Notes: a model not told the origin generated them from the letters alone. Numbered from the stretch's first letter, positions 8,093 through 18,998 are shown. The stretch: 64,000 bases of DNA from Thalassospiraceae bacterium LMO-JJ14 (GCA_021555105.2 CP134604.1:868001-932000); one strand, 5' to 3'. A program made the numbers and translations.

Positions 8093-9907
8093 ATGAAGGG
8101 TAGTTTTATTGAAAATCTCGGTCGTGTGTACGGCATGTACACCGGCGGGTTTCTTGTTTTCGTGCTGCTTATGGCGCTGCTCGAACAGATGGGTGTCGGT
8201 GCCGACACCATCGGTATTCTGTTCGTTGCCTTCACGATTGCCATCTATGCCTTGATCGGCTGGCTTTCGCGAACCATGCAGGTCGATGCGTATTACGTGG
8301 CCGGACGCGAAGTCCCGGCGGTCTACAACGGCATGGCGACGGCGGCGGACTGGATGTCCGGTGCTTCGTTCGTGGCGCTGGCCGGCGGTATCTACTTCGG
8401 TGGTTACGGCTATCTCGGCTTCATCATCGGCTGGACCGGCGGTTATGTGCTGGTCAACTCGCTGATGGCTCCGTACCTGCGCAAGTTCGGTTGCTACACG
8501 GTGCCTGACTTCATCGGTACCCGTTACGGCGGCAACCTGGCCCGCTTCTGTGCGGTATGCGTTCTGGTGCTGGCGTCGTTCACATATGTGACGGCACAGA
8601 TCAACGCATCCGGGACGATTGCTTCGCGGGCGCTTCACATTCCGTTCGAAGCAGGTGTCTGGTTCGGCCTTCTCGGTATTCTGCTGTGCTCGATGCTCGG
8701 CGGGATGCGGGCCGTGACGTGGACGCAGGTGGCGCAGTACATCGTGCTGATCGTCGCCTACCTGGTGCCGGTTATCTGGATGTCCAACAAGCAGGGCTTC
8801 GGGATCATCCCGCACTTCTCGTACGGCGATGCGGTGCAGCGTATTCAGGAACTCGAGCCGTTGATCGGTCTCGGGGTACCTGCTGTCGACAAACCGCCGT
8901 TCGGTGGCGTCAGCATTCTGAAGACGCCGCACTTCGCACCGGGTGGCGGCATGGATAGCTGGAAGTTCGCCACGCTGGCGGCCTGTATGATGATGGGGAC
9001 AGCCTCGCTGCCGCACATCCTCATGCGCTACTTCACGACGCCGTCCGTTCGCGACGCACGCCGTTCGGTGGCATGGTCGCTGTTCTTCATCTTCCTGCTG
9101 TACTTCACGGCGCCGGCTCTGGCCACGCTGACGAAGCTGCAGCTGATCGATCCGAATCTTGCAACCAGCATCATCGGCCGGTCGTTCGAGGAAGTGCAGA
9201 ACCTGGCGTGGGTCAAGAACTGGTCATCGGTGAACATGTTGTACCTCGTCGACAGCAACAAGGATGGTCTCCTGCAGTTGAACGAGTTCTTCATGCGCTC
9301 CGGCATTGTCGTCCTTGCGACACCTGAAATCGCGGGTCTTCCGTACGTGATTTCCGGTCTTGTCGCAGCGGGTGGTATGGCAGCCGCCATGTCGACCGCG
9401 GACGGCCTGCTTCTGGCCATCGCCAACGCGCTCAGCCACGATCTGTACTACAAGATCATCGACCCGAAAGCCGACACCAAGCACCGTCTCATCGTTGCGC
9501 GGGTGTTGCTGATCGGGATCGGGGCGGCCGGTGCGTTTATCGCCAGTCTCAAGCTGACCACCATTCTGGGGGCCGTGGCATGGGCGTTCGACTTCGCCAT
9601 GTCGGGGCTGTTCTTCCCGCTGGTGCTCGGCATCTGGTGGAAACGCGCCAACCGTCCGGGCGCCATTGCCGGGATGGTTGTCGGCCTCGGCGTCGGCACC
9701 CTCTACCTCTACCAGGTCCGGTGGGGCGGCATGGAGCCGTGGATGGGTATCGATCACCTGCGCTTCGGCATCATCGGTGCCGTTGCCAGCCTGATCGCGA
9801 TGGTCGTGGTGTCGCTTGCGACGCCGGAACCGGATGCGGAAACCCAGGCCATGGTGGACGAAGTCCGTGTGCCTTCGGGTGAATCGATCCTCGGTAAGGA
9901 CCACTAA
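8093..9907 (+). CDS. Sodium:solute symporter, VC_2705 subfamily (ActP-like)
   Basis: 604 residues with about 13 predicted membrane helices and the SSS-family core, for example YYVAGREVPAVYNGMATAADWMS and GMAAAMSTADGLLLA. Relatives are Na+-coupled carriers, with acetate/glycolate permease ActP the best-known cousin, so uptake of a short carboxylate is likely. Residues 387-398 (DSNKDGLLQLNE) match the 12-residue EF-hand loop with acidic side chains at 1, 5 and 12 and Gly at 6, which is unexpected in a transporter. A strong terminator follows the stop. Co-transcribed with the DUF4212 gene. Confidence 0.93.
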   Translation: MKGSFIENLGRVYGMYTGGFLVFVLLMALLEQMGVGADTIGILFVAFTIAIYALIGWLSRTMQVDAYYVAGREVPAVYNGMATAADWMSGASFVALAGGIYFGGYGYLGFIIGWTGGYVLVNSLMAPYLRKFGCYTVPDFIGTRYGGNLARFCAVCVLVLASFTYVTAQINASGTIASRALHIPFEAGVWFGLLGILLCSMLGGMRAVTWTQVAQYIVLIVAYLVPVIWMSNKQGFGIIPHFSYGDAVQRIQELEPLIGLGVPAVDKPPFGGVSILKTPHFAPGGGMDSWKFATLAACMMMGTASLPHILMRYFTTPSVRDARRSVAWSLFFIFLLYFTAPALATLTKLQLIDPNLATSIIGRSFEEVQNLAWVKNWSSVNMLYLVDSNKDGLLQLNEFFMRSGIVVLATPEIAGLPYVISGLVAAGGMAAAMSTADGLLLAIANALSHDLYYKIIDPKADTKHRLIVARVLLIGIGAAGAFIASLKLTTILGAVAWAFDFAMSGLFFPLVLGIWWKRANRPGAIAGMVVGLGVGTLYLYQVRWGGMEPWMGIDHLRFGIIGAVASLIAMVVVSLATPEPDAETQAMVDEVRVPSGESILGKDH

Positions 9908-9936
9908 GTCAGGTCCTTTCGATAAGCAAAAGCTCT

Positions 9937-9967
9937 GGGGGGCGGATCATTCCGTCCCCCATTGTTT
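9937..9967 (+). terminator. Rho-independent terminator after the symporter operon
   Basis: Stem GGGGGGCGGA pairs with TCCGTCCCCC (one G-U pair) around a TCAT loop, and is followed by ATTGTTTT. It lies 30 bases after the symporter stop codon. Confidence 0.85.
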
Positions 9968-10052
9968 TGCCTCCATTGTCTTTAGCGGCATGCTGTGATT
10001 TTCTCGTTTCATCAACAGCCTGAACGCTAACCACGAGAGTAGTTCAAACGCC

Positions 10053-10412
10053 ATGCAAGACGCTGTCGCCGGATTCCCGGGTTGGGTTATCGCCATCGAT
10101 TATGTTCTGGGGATGATCATGTGGACGCTGGTCGGGCGGGTTGCCATGAACCTGTTCCTGCCGATCGACAGCAACTTCGCCTTCATGAAGATGTTCGTCA
10201 AACTGACCGACCCGATCCTGGCGGTGTTCCGGCCGTTAACCCCGGGCTTTCTGGTCGAGCCGCTGGTGCCGCTGTTCGTGGCCTGGTTCTTTTATATGAT
10301 CCGCTTTTATGTGATGCCGTGGCTGCTCGGCTACGACGTCATGGGGATGCTGTCGTTCCCGCTCGAAGGCGAGGTTTCCCGGGCGCTGTATGAGTTGTTC
10401 TACAACAAGTAG
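10053..10412 (+). CDS. YggT-like integral membrane protein
   Basis: 119 residues with helices near 10-35, 70-92 and 95-110. The segment FVKLTDPILAVFRPLTPGF, followed by PLVPLFVAWFF, resembles the YggT (PF02325) signature, in which a T-D/E-P-I-L loop leads into a Pro-rich turn and a second helix. YggT proteins are small inner-membrane proteins of poorly known function, in some bacteria tied to cell-envelope or ion homeostasis. It has its own upstream region after the symporter terminator and ends facing olsA. Confidence 0.6.
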   Translation: MQDAVAGFPGWVIAIDYVLGMIMWTLVGRVAMNLFLPIDSNFAFMKMFVKLTDPILAVFRPLTPGFLVEPLVPLFVAWFFYMIRFYVMPWLLGYDVMGMLSFPLEGEVSRALYELFYNK

Positions 10413-10436
10413 CGTCGCGCGGTTCAGCAGGCCCAT

Positions 10437-10480
10437 CTCAATATCCTCTCAATATCCTCTCAGTATCCGCTCAATAACCT
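10437..10480. repeat. Four tandem 11-bp repeats over the olsA stop codon
   Basis: Plus-strand units CTCAATATCCT (twice), CTCAGTATCCG and CTCAATAACCT run head to tail. On the minus strand the last unit encodes the final codons and TGA of olsA, so the array looks like duplication of the gene's own 3' end. Confidence 0.8.
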
Positions 10481-11340
10481 CTGTGCGATTTCAGCACGCT
10501 CTGGCGCACGGCGCGGTGGCAGGCTTCGGCCAGCGATTTGCGGTTCGGAAAAGCGACCGGGTGGATGGCCGGCATGAAGGTGACGTCGATGACGCAGCCC
10601 TTGAGGCCGAAGACGCTGAGCAAATGCCCGGCCAGTGTCATGTCGCCGTACCAGGCATATAGATCGCTCAACTCGCCCTTCAGCCGGCGGCCGTCGGCAT
10701 AGCGGGCATAGGCGATCGAGACCGGCTGCATGACGACGTCCGGTGCGGTATTTTTGGGTTCGACGGCGGCGAACAGGGTCGAGCGGAACGGCAGCACCGA
10801 AAGCCCGTTCGACGATGTGCCTTCGGGGAACAGGAACAGTTTCTCGCCGGCATCCAGCGCACGTTTGAGCTGCCCGCAGTCGCCGGGTGCCTTGCTGCGC
10901 TCGCGGGTCACGAAAATGGTGTCGGCCATGCGCGCCAGAAGCCCGAACAGCGGCCACGCGGCGACGTCCTTCTTGGCGACGAAGCGGGCATCGGAAAGCG
11001 CGCCCAGCACGATGATGTCCAGATATGAAACATGATTGGCGCAGAAAAGCGTCGCGCCGTCGGCGTTCGGTGTGCCGTGCACGCGCACCCTGAGACCGCA
11101 TATTTTCTGGCACGCCCGATACCACAATCTGGCGATGGGCCGTTTGGCGGCCGGGTACAGGGCGCCGCTGAGCGCATACGGACCGATCAGGCCGAGGGTC
11201 AGCAGCGAGAATGCGCCGGCCCTGAAGACGGCGCGGGTCACCGACGTTTTTGTCGCCGCATAGTCGTCTAGGATGTTCCAGATGGTCTGTAGTGGCGACG
11301 GTATCTCTCGGTAATTTTCGTACATTCGACGATCACGCAT
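10471..11340 (-). CDS. olsA: Lysophospholipid / lyso-ornithine lipid O-acyltransferase
   Basis: 289 residues of the PlsC family. The acyltransferase motifs NHVSYLD (H-x4-D) and FPEGTSSNG are present, with an N-terminal hydrophobic segment (FRAGAFSLLTLGLIGPYAL) for the inner membrane. It lies directly downstream of a GNAT acyltransferase of the OlsB type, so the pair fits ornithine-lipid synthesis: OlsB makes lyso-ornithine lipid and OlsA adds the second acyl chain. The start overlaps the end of olsB by 73 bases (ATG 11340), or 58 if the second ATG at 11325 is used; neither has a strong ribosome site, which suggests translational coupling. A phosphatidic-acid role cannot be excluded, as another PlsC is at 45551. 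Confidence 0.85.
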   Translation of the reverse strand: MRDRRMYENYREIPSPLQTIWNILDDYAATKTSVTRAVFRAGAFSLLTLGLIGPYALSGALYPAAKRPIARLWYRACQKICGLRVRVHGTPNADGATLFCANHVSYLDIIVLGALSDARFVAKKDVAAWPLFGLLARMADTIFVTRERSKAPGDCGQLKRALDAGEKLFLFPEGTSSNGLSVLPFRSTLFAAVEPKNTAPDVVMQPVSIAYARYADGRRLKGELSDLYAWYGDMTLAGHLLSVFGLKGCVIDVTFMPAIHPVAFPNRKSLAEACHRAVRQSVLKSHRGY

Positions 11341-12050
11341 ATATCCGTTGTGTTGAACTGTTCATCGATCACGGCGCCGTCACCGACGACCCCGCCGACG
11401 CGAAGGTATCCCTTGATCAGCGGCGGCAGCTCGCTCAGTGCCGAACGCCGGTCAAGGCCGTCCTGGGCGATCTTGCCCATGTCGACGAAGCGGGTATCGC
11501 GGGCGCGCGGGCGGATGTCCGCGGGCGCCAGGTGGTTGTGGTGCAGATACGACAGCCCGGACTGAAATGCATCCGGATCCGTGCCCGGGAAGCTGGCGCA
11601 GCCGAACATCATCTCGATGCCGTGGGTGTCCAGGTAGTCGGCGATGCCGCGCCACAGTAGCTGCATCGTCGCGCCCGAGCGGTAATCCGCATGCACGCAG
11701 GACCGGCCCAGTTCGACGATCTCGCCGGGGTAGCCCATCAGCGACGAAAGATCGAACTCGTTTCGGGAATAGAACCCGTCGGCCTGTTCGGCAACGGTGC
11801 GCCTGAGCAGCCGATAGGTGCCGGCGACGAACGGCTTGCCGTTGGACCGCGCCTTGTCGACCACCAGCAGATGATCGCAGACGTGATCGAACGGGTCCGC
11901 GTCGATCTGTTCACGCCTGGCCGTCAGCGACGGGACGGCGCCCATTTCTTCGTAAAATACCTGATAGCGAAGTCGCTGGGCGGCCTCGATCTCGATCGGG
12001 TTGTCCGCAAGATAGACCAGCAAATCGCCGTTCTGGATCATGTCTTTCAT
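11268..12050 (-). CDS. olsB: L-ornithine N-alpha-acyltransferase (GNAT, OlsB family)
   Basis: 260 residues in the acyl-ACP-using GNAT branch (PF13444-like). Conserved features include QRLRYQVFYEEMGA, the ADPFDHVCDHLLVVD strand, VELGRSCVHADYR, and GCASFPGTDP. The enzyme transfers a 3-hydroxyacyl group from ACP to ornithine, the first step of ornithine-lipid synthesis. The start at 12050 is set by a textbook AGGAGG five bases upstream. It is followed by, and overlaps, the second-step acyltransferase. Ornithine lipids are phosphorus-free membrane lipids, often induced by phosphate limitation; no Pho box was identified here. Confidence 0.9.
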   Translation of the reverse strand: MKDMIQNGDLLVYLADNPIEIEAAQRLRYQVFYEEMGAVPSLTARREQIDADPFDHVCDHLLVVDKARSNGKPFVAGTYRLLRRTVAEQADGFYSRNEFDLSSLMGYPGEIVELGRSCVHADYRSGATMQLLWRGIADYLDTHGIEMMFGCASFPGTDPDAFQSGLSYLHHNHLAPADIRPRARDTRFVDMGKIAQDGLDRRSALSELPPLIKGYLRVGGVVGDGAVIDEQFNTTDICVIVECTKITERYRRHYRPSGTS

Positions 12051-12328
12051 GGTCCCTCCTTTGCCGCGCCGGGTGCGCGGCGCCTGCGACGGCGAAGGCG
12101 CGCATGCGGCCTCCATGTCTGAACAAGTGACAGAGGCCGCGATCGAATTCAAAAGAAGCTTATTTGCCGGATTGATGTCGGAAATATGACGCCCGTCGCA
12201 TTTGAGAGACCCTTGCCGTTCAGCAAACGGGAAATCAGGCGGCGCTGGCGCAAACCAGATACAGGCAGCGGCTCGCCAGCCTTGCCGGGCCCTGCGGCCG
12301 GCGCCAGTAGACGAGAAGCCGGAGCATA

Positions 12329-12874
12329 TCAGGCGACGCTTTCCTGGCGTTGCTTGCTGGCCGCGCCGGCGCTGCCGTTCTTGGTGTCGTCGCGGCGGTT
12401 CTGATCGACGTTGATCTGACGGCGGCGGCGGTCGGGGCCGAAGAAATCGCCGGTGCGGACGAACGAACGCGGCTGTTCGGCGATGATGCGGAGCCGCAGG
12501 TAAATCAGCTTCGGCGAGAACGGCTTGGCGATGAATTCCGTCATGCCGAGATCGCGCGCCGTCAGCACATGTTCCTTGTCCGACATCGAGGTGACGACGA
12601 TGACCGGCACGAACGGGTTCGGGCTGTCGTCGTCGCGGCGGATCCGTTTCAAAAGCCCCATGCCGTCGAAGCCCGGCGCCCAGTCCGCGAACACCACGTC
12701 CGGCTTGTGCAGGCAATAGCCGTCCCAGGCATGTTCCGGGGTCCGCGCCTCCTCGATCTGACCGATGTTGAAGGTCCTGAGAATCGAGCGGATGGTCTGG
12801 CGCATGTAGGAATTGTGCTCGGCGACAAGCACCGAGATATCCGAGAAATCGTATGGTCTGATCGTTTCGCCCAT
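12329..12874 (-). CDS. Single-domain response regulator with altered acidic pocket
   Basis: 181 residues: a receiver domain (about 13-135) plus a charged tail. The phospho-acceptor is Asp64 in FADWAPGFDG, with Thr95 and Lys117 in their usual places (VVTSMSD, FIAKPFSP). The acidic pair that binds magnesium, normally D-D or E-D, reads Glu19-His20 (VLVAEHNSYMRQ), which may change phosphorylation kinetics. There is no output domain; the last 45 residues are rich in Arg, Asn and Asp (GPDRRRRQINVDQNRRDD) and could be disordered. The ATG at 12874 follows a GGGG-containing ribosome site. It is not beside a kinase. Confidence 0.85.
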   Translation of the reverse strand: MGETIRPYDFSDISVLVAEHNSYMRQTIRSILRTFNIGQIEEARTPEHAWDGYCLHKPDVVFADWAPGFDGMGLLKRIRRDDDSPNPFVPVIVVTSMSDKEHVLTARDLGMTEFIAKPFSPKLIYLRLRIIAEQPRSFVRTGDFFGPDRRRRQINVDQNRRDDTKNGSAGAASKQRQESVA

Positions 12875-13025
12875 GTTTGCATCCCCACTTGTTATCCCGG
12901 CGCCCATGCGGGCCGAAGGGTGTGTTTCCAATGTGGAGGATCGCAGCTTCGTGTCGCATTGATATGTCGACAGCGTAAAAGCGGGTGATGAAATGTTTCA
13001 GTGTGTTAACGCGGGGGGCGGACGT

Positions 13026-13060
13026 AAAAACGGGGCCCCGGTCATATCCGGGACCCCGTT
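13026..13060 (-). terminator. Rho-independent terminator after hbd
   Basis: On the minus strand AACGGGGTCCCGG pairs with CCGGGGCCCCGTT across a six-base loop, with one G-U pair, and runs into TTTTT. It lies about 40 bases past the hbd stop codon. Confidence 0.85.
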
Positions 13061-13102
13061 TCGGGTATTGGTTGCCTGGCTTGGCGCTTCGCGCGCCGGC
13101 CC

Positions 13103-13984
<882 letters not shown>

Positions 13985-14057
13985 GCTCTTGTTCTCCTCG
14001 CTATCGAATGCAGCGGTTACGTGTTTATCCATTATAAATCAGGATCCAGTCTCTTTG

Positions 14058-14993
14058 TTATTTGTCCAGTTCGGCGGAAAATGCGGGAATCGCATCGAAC
14101 AGATCGGCGACGAGGCCGTAGTCGGCGACCTGGAAAATCGGCGCTTCCTCGTCCTTGTTGATGGCGACGATGACTTTTGAATCCTTCATACCGGCGAGGT
14201 GCTGGATGGCACCGGAAATGCCGACGGCGATGTAAAGATCGGGGGCCACGACCTTGCCGGTCTGGCCGACCTGGTAATCGTTCGGCACGAACCCGGCGTC
14301 GACGGCGGCGCGGGACGCACCTACGGCGGCACCCAGCTTGTCGGCGATGTCTTCGAGCATGGCGAAGTTGTCGCCCGACTGCATGCCGCGGCCGCCGGAA
14401 ATGACGATCCCGGCGCTGGTCAGCTCGGGGCGCTCCGACTTGGTCAGGTTCTGGCTGACGAATTCCGACAGATCGCTGGCGCCGGCGGCATCGATGGTTT
14501 CGACCGCGGCCGAGCCGCCTTCGCTTGCCGCTGCATCGAAAGCGGTGGCGCGCACCGTGATGACTTTTTTCGTGTCCGATGACTGCACGGTGGCCATCGC
14601 GTTGCCGGCATAGATCGGGCGCACGAAGGTATCCGCGCTGACGATGGCGGAGATTTCGGAAATCTGCTGCACATCGAGCTTGGCGGCGATGCGCGGCGTG
14701 ATGTTCTTGCCCGACGTCGACGCCGGCGCGACGATATAGTCGTAATCGCCGGCAATGCCGACAACCAGCTCGGTGACGCTTTCGGCCAGCGCGTTGGCGT
14801 AGTGATCGCCCTCGGCATGCAGGACCTTGGCGACCCCGGCGACTTTCGCCATCTCGGCGGCGACAGCCGCGCAATCCTTGCCGCAAACCAGCGCGGTCAC
14901 GTCGCCCAGTTCCTGGGCTGCGGTGACGGCGTTCAGGGTAACAGGGCGGAGCGCCGCATTATCATGATCGGCAATCAAAAGTACGTTGGCCAT
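14058..14993 (-). CDS. etfA: Electron transfer flavoprotein, alpha subunit
   Basis: 311 residues with the N-terminal ETF domain and the FAD-binding C-terminal domain: [14 protein letters not shown], then [20 protein letters not shown], the ETF-alpha signature. With EtfB it takes electrons from acyl-CoA dehydrogenases such as the methylsuccinyl-CoA dehydrogenase encoded at 21300 and passes them to ETF:quinone oxidoreductase. The start is one base after the etfB stop, so the two are translationally coupled. Confidence 0.96.
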   Translation of the reverse strand: MANVLLIADHDNAALRPVTLNAVTAAQELGDVTALVCGKDCAAVAAEMAKVAGVAKVLHAEGDHYANALAESVTELVVGIAGDYDYIVAPASTSGKNITPRIAAKLDVQQISEISAIVSADTFVRPIYAGNAMATVQSSDTKKVITVRATAFDAAASEGGSAAVETIDAAGASDLSEFVSQNLTKSERPELTSAGIVISGGRGMQSGDNFAMLEDIADKLGAAVGASRAAVDAGFVPNDYQVGQTGKVVAPDLYIAVGISGAIQHLAGMKDSKVIVAINKDEEAPIFQVADYGLVADLFDAIPAFSAELDK

Positions 14994-14994
14994 G

Positions 14995-15744
14995 TCAGAT
15001 CACCTTCGCTTCGTTTTTCAGTTTGCCGACGAGTTCCGCAACGTCGGCGACCTTGACGCCGCCTTCGCGTTTCGGCGGCTCTTCGACCTTCAGCGTCGTC
15101 AGGCGCGGTGCCGCGTCGACGCCGAGATCGGCCGTCGTCATCGTGTCGATCGGCTTTTTCTTGGCTTTCATGATGTTCGGCAGCGAGGCGTAGCGCGGTT
15201 CGTTGAGACGCAGGTCGGTGCTCATCACCATCGGCAGCTTGACCTTGATGGTCTCCAGCCCGCCATCGACTTCGCGCGTCACATCGGCGGAACCGTCGCC
15301 GAGCGCCAGTTCGGATGCGAACGTCGCCTGCGGCCAGTCCAGCAGCGCCGCCAGCATCTGGCCGGTCTGGTTGGAATCGTCATCGATGGCCTGTTTACCG
15401 ACGATCACCAGATCGGGGCTTTCCTTGTCGACGATGGCCTTCAGGATCTTGGCGACGGCGAGGGGCTGAATATCTTCGTCGCTTTCCACCAGAATGCCGC
15501 GATCGGCGCCCATGGCGAGCGCGGTGCGGATGGTTTCCTGGGATTGGGCCGGGCCGATGGAAACGGCGATCAATTCCTCGATCTTGCCGGCTTCCTTCAG
15601 GCGCACGCCTTCCTCGACGGCAATTTCGTCGAACGGATTCATCGACATCTTGACGTTCTGCAGTTCAACGCCGGAGTTGTCGGGCTTGACGCGGATTTTG
15701 ACGTTATAGTCAACCACCCGCTTGACAGCAACGAGTGCCTTCAT
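14995..15744 (-). CDS. etfB: Electron transfer flavoprotein, beta subunit
   Basis: 249 residues. It opens [19 protein letters not shown] and contains the ETF-beta signature [13 protein letters not shown] near residue 160. AAGGAG lies six bases upstream of the ATG. It forms the AMP-binding half of the EtfAB heterodimer that carries electrons from beta-oxidation-type dehydrogenases. First gene of the etfB-etfA-hbd unit; 220 bases separate it from the upstream adenosyltransferase, enough for its own promoter. Confidence 0.96.
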   Translation of the reverse strand: MKALVAVKRVVDYNVKIRVKPDNSGVELQNVKMSMNPFDEIAVEEGVRLKEAGKIEELIAVSIGPAQSQETIRTALAMGADRGILVESDEDIQPLAVAKILKAIVDKESPDLVIVGKQAIDDDSNQTGQMLAALLDWPQATFASELALGDGSADVTREVDGGLETIKVKLPMVMSTDLRLNEPRYASLPNIMKAKKKPIDTMTTADLGVDAAPRLTTLKVEEPPKREGGVKVADVAELVGKLKNEAKVI

Positions 15745-15964
15745 CGGTTCTCCTTATGCCGCATTCGCGACTTCTTGGTTCTCCACCCAGCGAAAATCCC
15801 GGGAATTCTTCATGTGGAGCGGTTTAGGGTGCAGGTGCACGGGTCTTTTCGCAGGCGCAACATTAGGCCTTGCCAGATAGGGGGTCAAGCTACGTTTGCG
15901 ACAAAAATGTGAAGGGAAACGACCGGTTTTCCGCCGCTTTCCGGGGGCCGGGGCCGGCTTTTGC

Positions 15965-16540
15965 CTAGCGGCTGCCGCCCGGCACCCACAGCACGTCGGC
16001 GGCGCCGTTGTCGTTGAGACGCCGGGCCAGCACGAACAGGTGGTCCGATAGCCGGTTGATGTACTTGACGGCGGCGGGATTGACCGGTTCCGATCCGGCA
16101 AGCTCGGTCATCAGCCGTTCGCAACGCCGGGCCACGGTCCGTGCCAGATGCAAGTAACTGGCGGCCGGTGTGCCGCCGGGCAGGATAAACGAGGTGAGCG
16201 GCTGCAATTCGGCGTTCATGGCGTCGATTTCCGCCTCCAGTCGGTCGACCTGGGTATCGACGATCCTGAGCGCGCCGTCGGACCGTTTGCCGTCTTCGGG
16301 GGTGCAGAGATCGGCGCCGAGATCGAAAAGATCGTTCTGTATGCGCGCCAGCATGGCGTCGGCGTCGGGAAATTTGTCTGCGGGGGTATGCAAACGCACC
16401 AGACCGATCACGGCGTTGGCCTCGTCGGCGGTGCCGTAGGCGGCAACACGCACGTCGTGTTTCTTGACGCGGTCGCCGGAGCCGAGCGAGGTCTCGCCGG
16501 TGTCGCCGCCGCGGGTATAGATTTTGCTGAGCGTTACCAA
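15965..16540 (-). CDS. Cob(I)alamin adenosyltransferase, PduO type
   Basis: 191 residues of the MMAB/PduO family. The N-terminal ATP-binding segment KIYTRGGDTGETSLGSG and the C-terminal RLSDHLFVLARRLN are diagnostic. The enzyme adenosylates cob(I)alamin from ATP to give coenzyme B12. Translation begins at TTG 16540, fixed by AGGAGG five bases upstream; there is no alternative ATG. The product would serve the B12 enzymes elsewhere in the window (Ecm, class II ribonucleotide reductase). Confidence 0.94.
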   Translation of the reverse strand: MVTLSKIYTRGGDTGETSLGSGDRVKKHDVRVAAYGTADEANAVIGLVRLHTPADKFPDADAMLARIQNDLFDLGADLCTPEDGKRSDGALRIVDTQVDRLEAEIDAMNAELQPLTSFILPGGTPAASYLHLARTVARRCERLMTELAGSEPVNPAAVKYINRLSDHLFVLARRLNDNGAADVLWVPGGSR

Positions 16541-16559
16541 GTTGGCCTCCTAAACGGTC

Positions 16560-16757
16560 TTATCTGGCGGCCAGAAACATGATGATCGCGAAGATGATCA
16601 GGGCCAGGCCCTGACCGATGACACGCGCGCGCATCAGGTTATTGGCGTGTTTCTTGTAAAATGGGCCATTGCGCGCGAAGCCGATCAGGCCGACCACCAG
16701 GATCGCCAAAGTCGCCAACATGGCGAAGCCGAGCAAAAACGGTAAAAAAGCGTTCAT
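16560..16757 (-). CDS. HIG1-type twin-transmembrane protein
   Basis: 65 residues from the ATG at 16757 (MNAFLPFLLGFAM). Two membrane helices flank a basic hairpin, KKHANNLMRARVIGQGLAL, which matches the HIG1/twin-transmembrane family found next to cob(I)alamin adenosyltransferase in alphaproteobacteria. HIG1 proteins in mitochondria associate with respiratory supercomplexes; the bacterial role is unsettled. It ends 19 bases before the adenosyltransferase start and is probably co-transcribed with it. Confidence 0.8.
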   Translation of the reverse strand: MNAFLPFLLGFAMLATLAILVVGLIGFARNGPFYKKHANNLMRARVIGQGLALIIFAIIMFLAAR

Positions 16758-16850
16758 TGCACATATATAATCGCCGCCGCCCGGTTTCGCGAGGACAAAT
16801 CCTGTTTTTCGTTGGCAATGGCGACGGCGCGTCGGTCGGCGAGACGAATA

Positions 16851-16960
16851 CCCCCTCACCTAACCTCTCCCCCTGAAAGGGGGAGAGGGATGAGGTTGAA
16901 CGTGGCGTCGATACGAGAGTCCCTCTCCCCCACTGGTGGGGGAGAGGACAGGTGAGGGGG
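16851..16960. repeat. Nested intergenic palindrome (REP-like)
   Basis: Outer arms CCCCCTCACCT (16851-16861) and AGGTGAGGGGG (16950-16960) are perfect inverted copies. Inside are two strong hairpins, CTCTCCCCCT / GGGGGAGAG and CTCTCCCCCA / TGGGGGAGAG. It sits between leuA and the HIG1 gene and may help end leuA transcripts. GGGAGAGG hairpins of the same type recur at 20725 and 29941. Confidence 0.85.
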
Positions 16961-16961
16961 A

Positions 16962-18764
<1,803 letters not shown>

Positions 18765-18776
<12 letters not shown>

Positions 18777-18851
18777 GTCGGTAAGTCGTAGGCGCGCAGC
18801 ATCGGTGCGGACGGCGTGCAGACGGGAGACGTGTGTGCGGTAGGGTTTCAT
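18765..18851 (-). CDS. Possible second leader ORF before leuA (28 codons)
   Basis: A small frame, MKPYRTHVSRLHAVRTDAAR followed by eight residues, lies between the putative attenuator and leuA. It is arginine-rich and has three leucine codons near its end, including the rare CTA. Its TAA falls inside a perfect 9-bp hairpin. No Shine-Dalgarno sequence is evident, so translation is doubtful; it may be a chance frame in a structured leader. Confidence 0.25.
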
Positions 18852-18863
18852 GATGTCGGACTC

Positions 18864-18921
18864 AAAAAAGTAAAAACGGTATGCGCAGCGGTGACCCGGC
18901 GTCCTGTCAGGACCCCGGGGT
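18864..18921 (-). promoter_or_regulatory. Putative leuA attenuator (two competing stems)
   Basis: Stem A (18921-18894) folds ACCC-C-GG-G-GTCCT onto AGGAC-G-CC-GGGT and contains the leader stop codon. Stem B uses the same GCCGGGT stretch (CGG-GT, 18898-18894) against ACCG (18880-18877), immediately before TTTTTACTTTTTT (18876-18864), as a terminator would. Because both need the same bases they exclude each other. Ribosome position on the leader peptide would choose between them (inference). Stem B is short, so this is tentative. Confidence 0.45.
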
Positions 18922-18963
18922 GATAAGGCTTAGGCCGAGCGCGTTGTTTTTCTTCAACATCAT
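18907..18963 (-). CDS. Probable leuA leader peptide
   Basis: An 18-residue peptide, MMLKKNNALGLSLITPGS, with four leucines, one encoded by the rare CTA and one by TTG. A promoter-like TTGACG / 17 bases / TAGTTT ends six bases before its ATG, so transcription should begin at or next to the start codon: a leaderless peptide, as known for the trp leader of Sinorhizobium. There is no ribosome site, in keeping with that. Its end overlaps the hairpin of a putative attenuator upstream of leuA. Confidence 0.55.
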   Translation of the reverse strand: MMLKKNNALGLSLITPGS

Positions 18964-18969
18964 GAGGCA

Positions 18970-18998
18970 AAACTAAGTCCGGTTTTGTCTGCCGTCAA
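18970..18998 (-). promoter_or_regulatory. Sigma-70-like promoter for the leuA leader
   Basis: TTGACG (18998-18993), a 17-base spacer and TAGTTT (18975-18970). The predicted start point falls on the ATG of the leader peptide at 18963. Confidence 0.55.

Noticed and set aside
16851-16960. Small transposon-like element (MITE)
   Set aside because: There are inverted arms, but no target-site duplication is visible and nested GGGAGAGG hairpins are a common intergenic repeat type.
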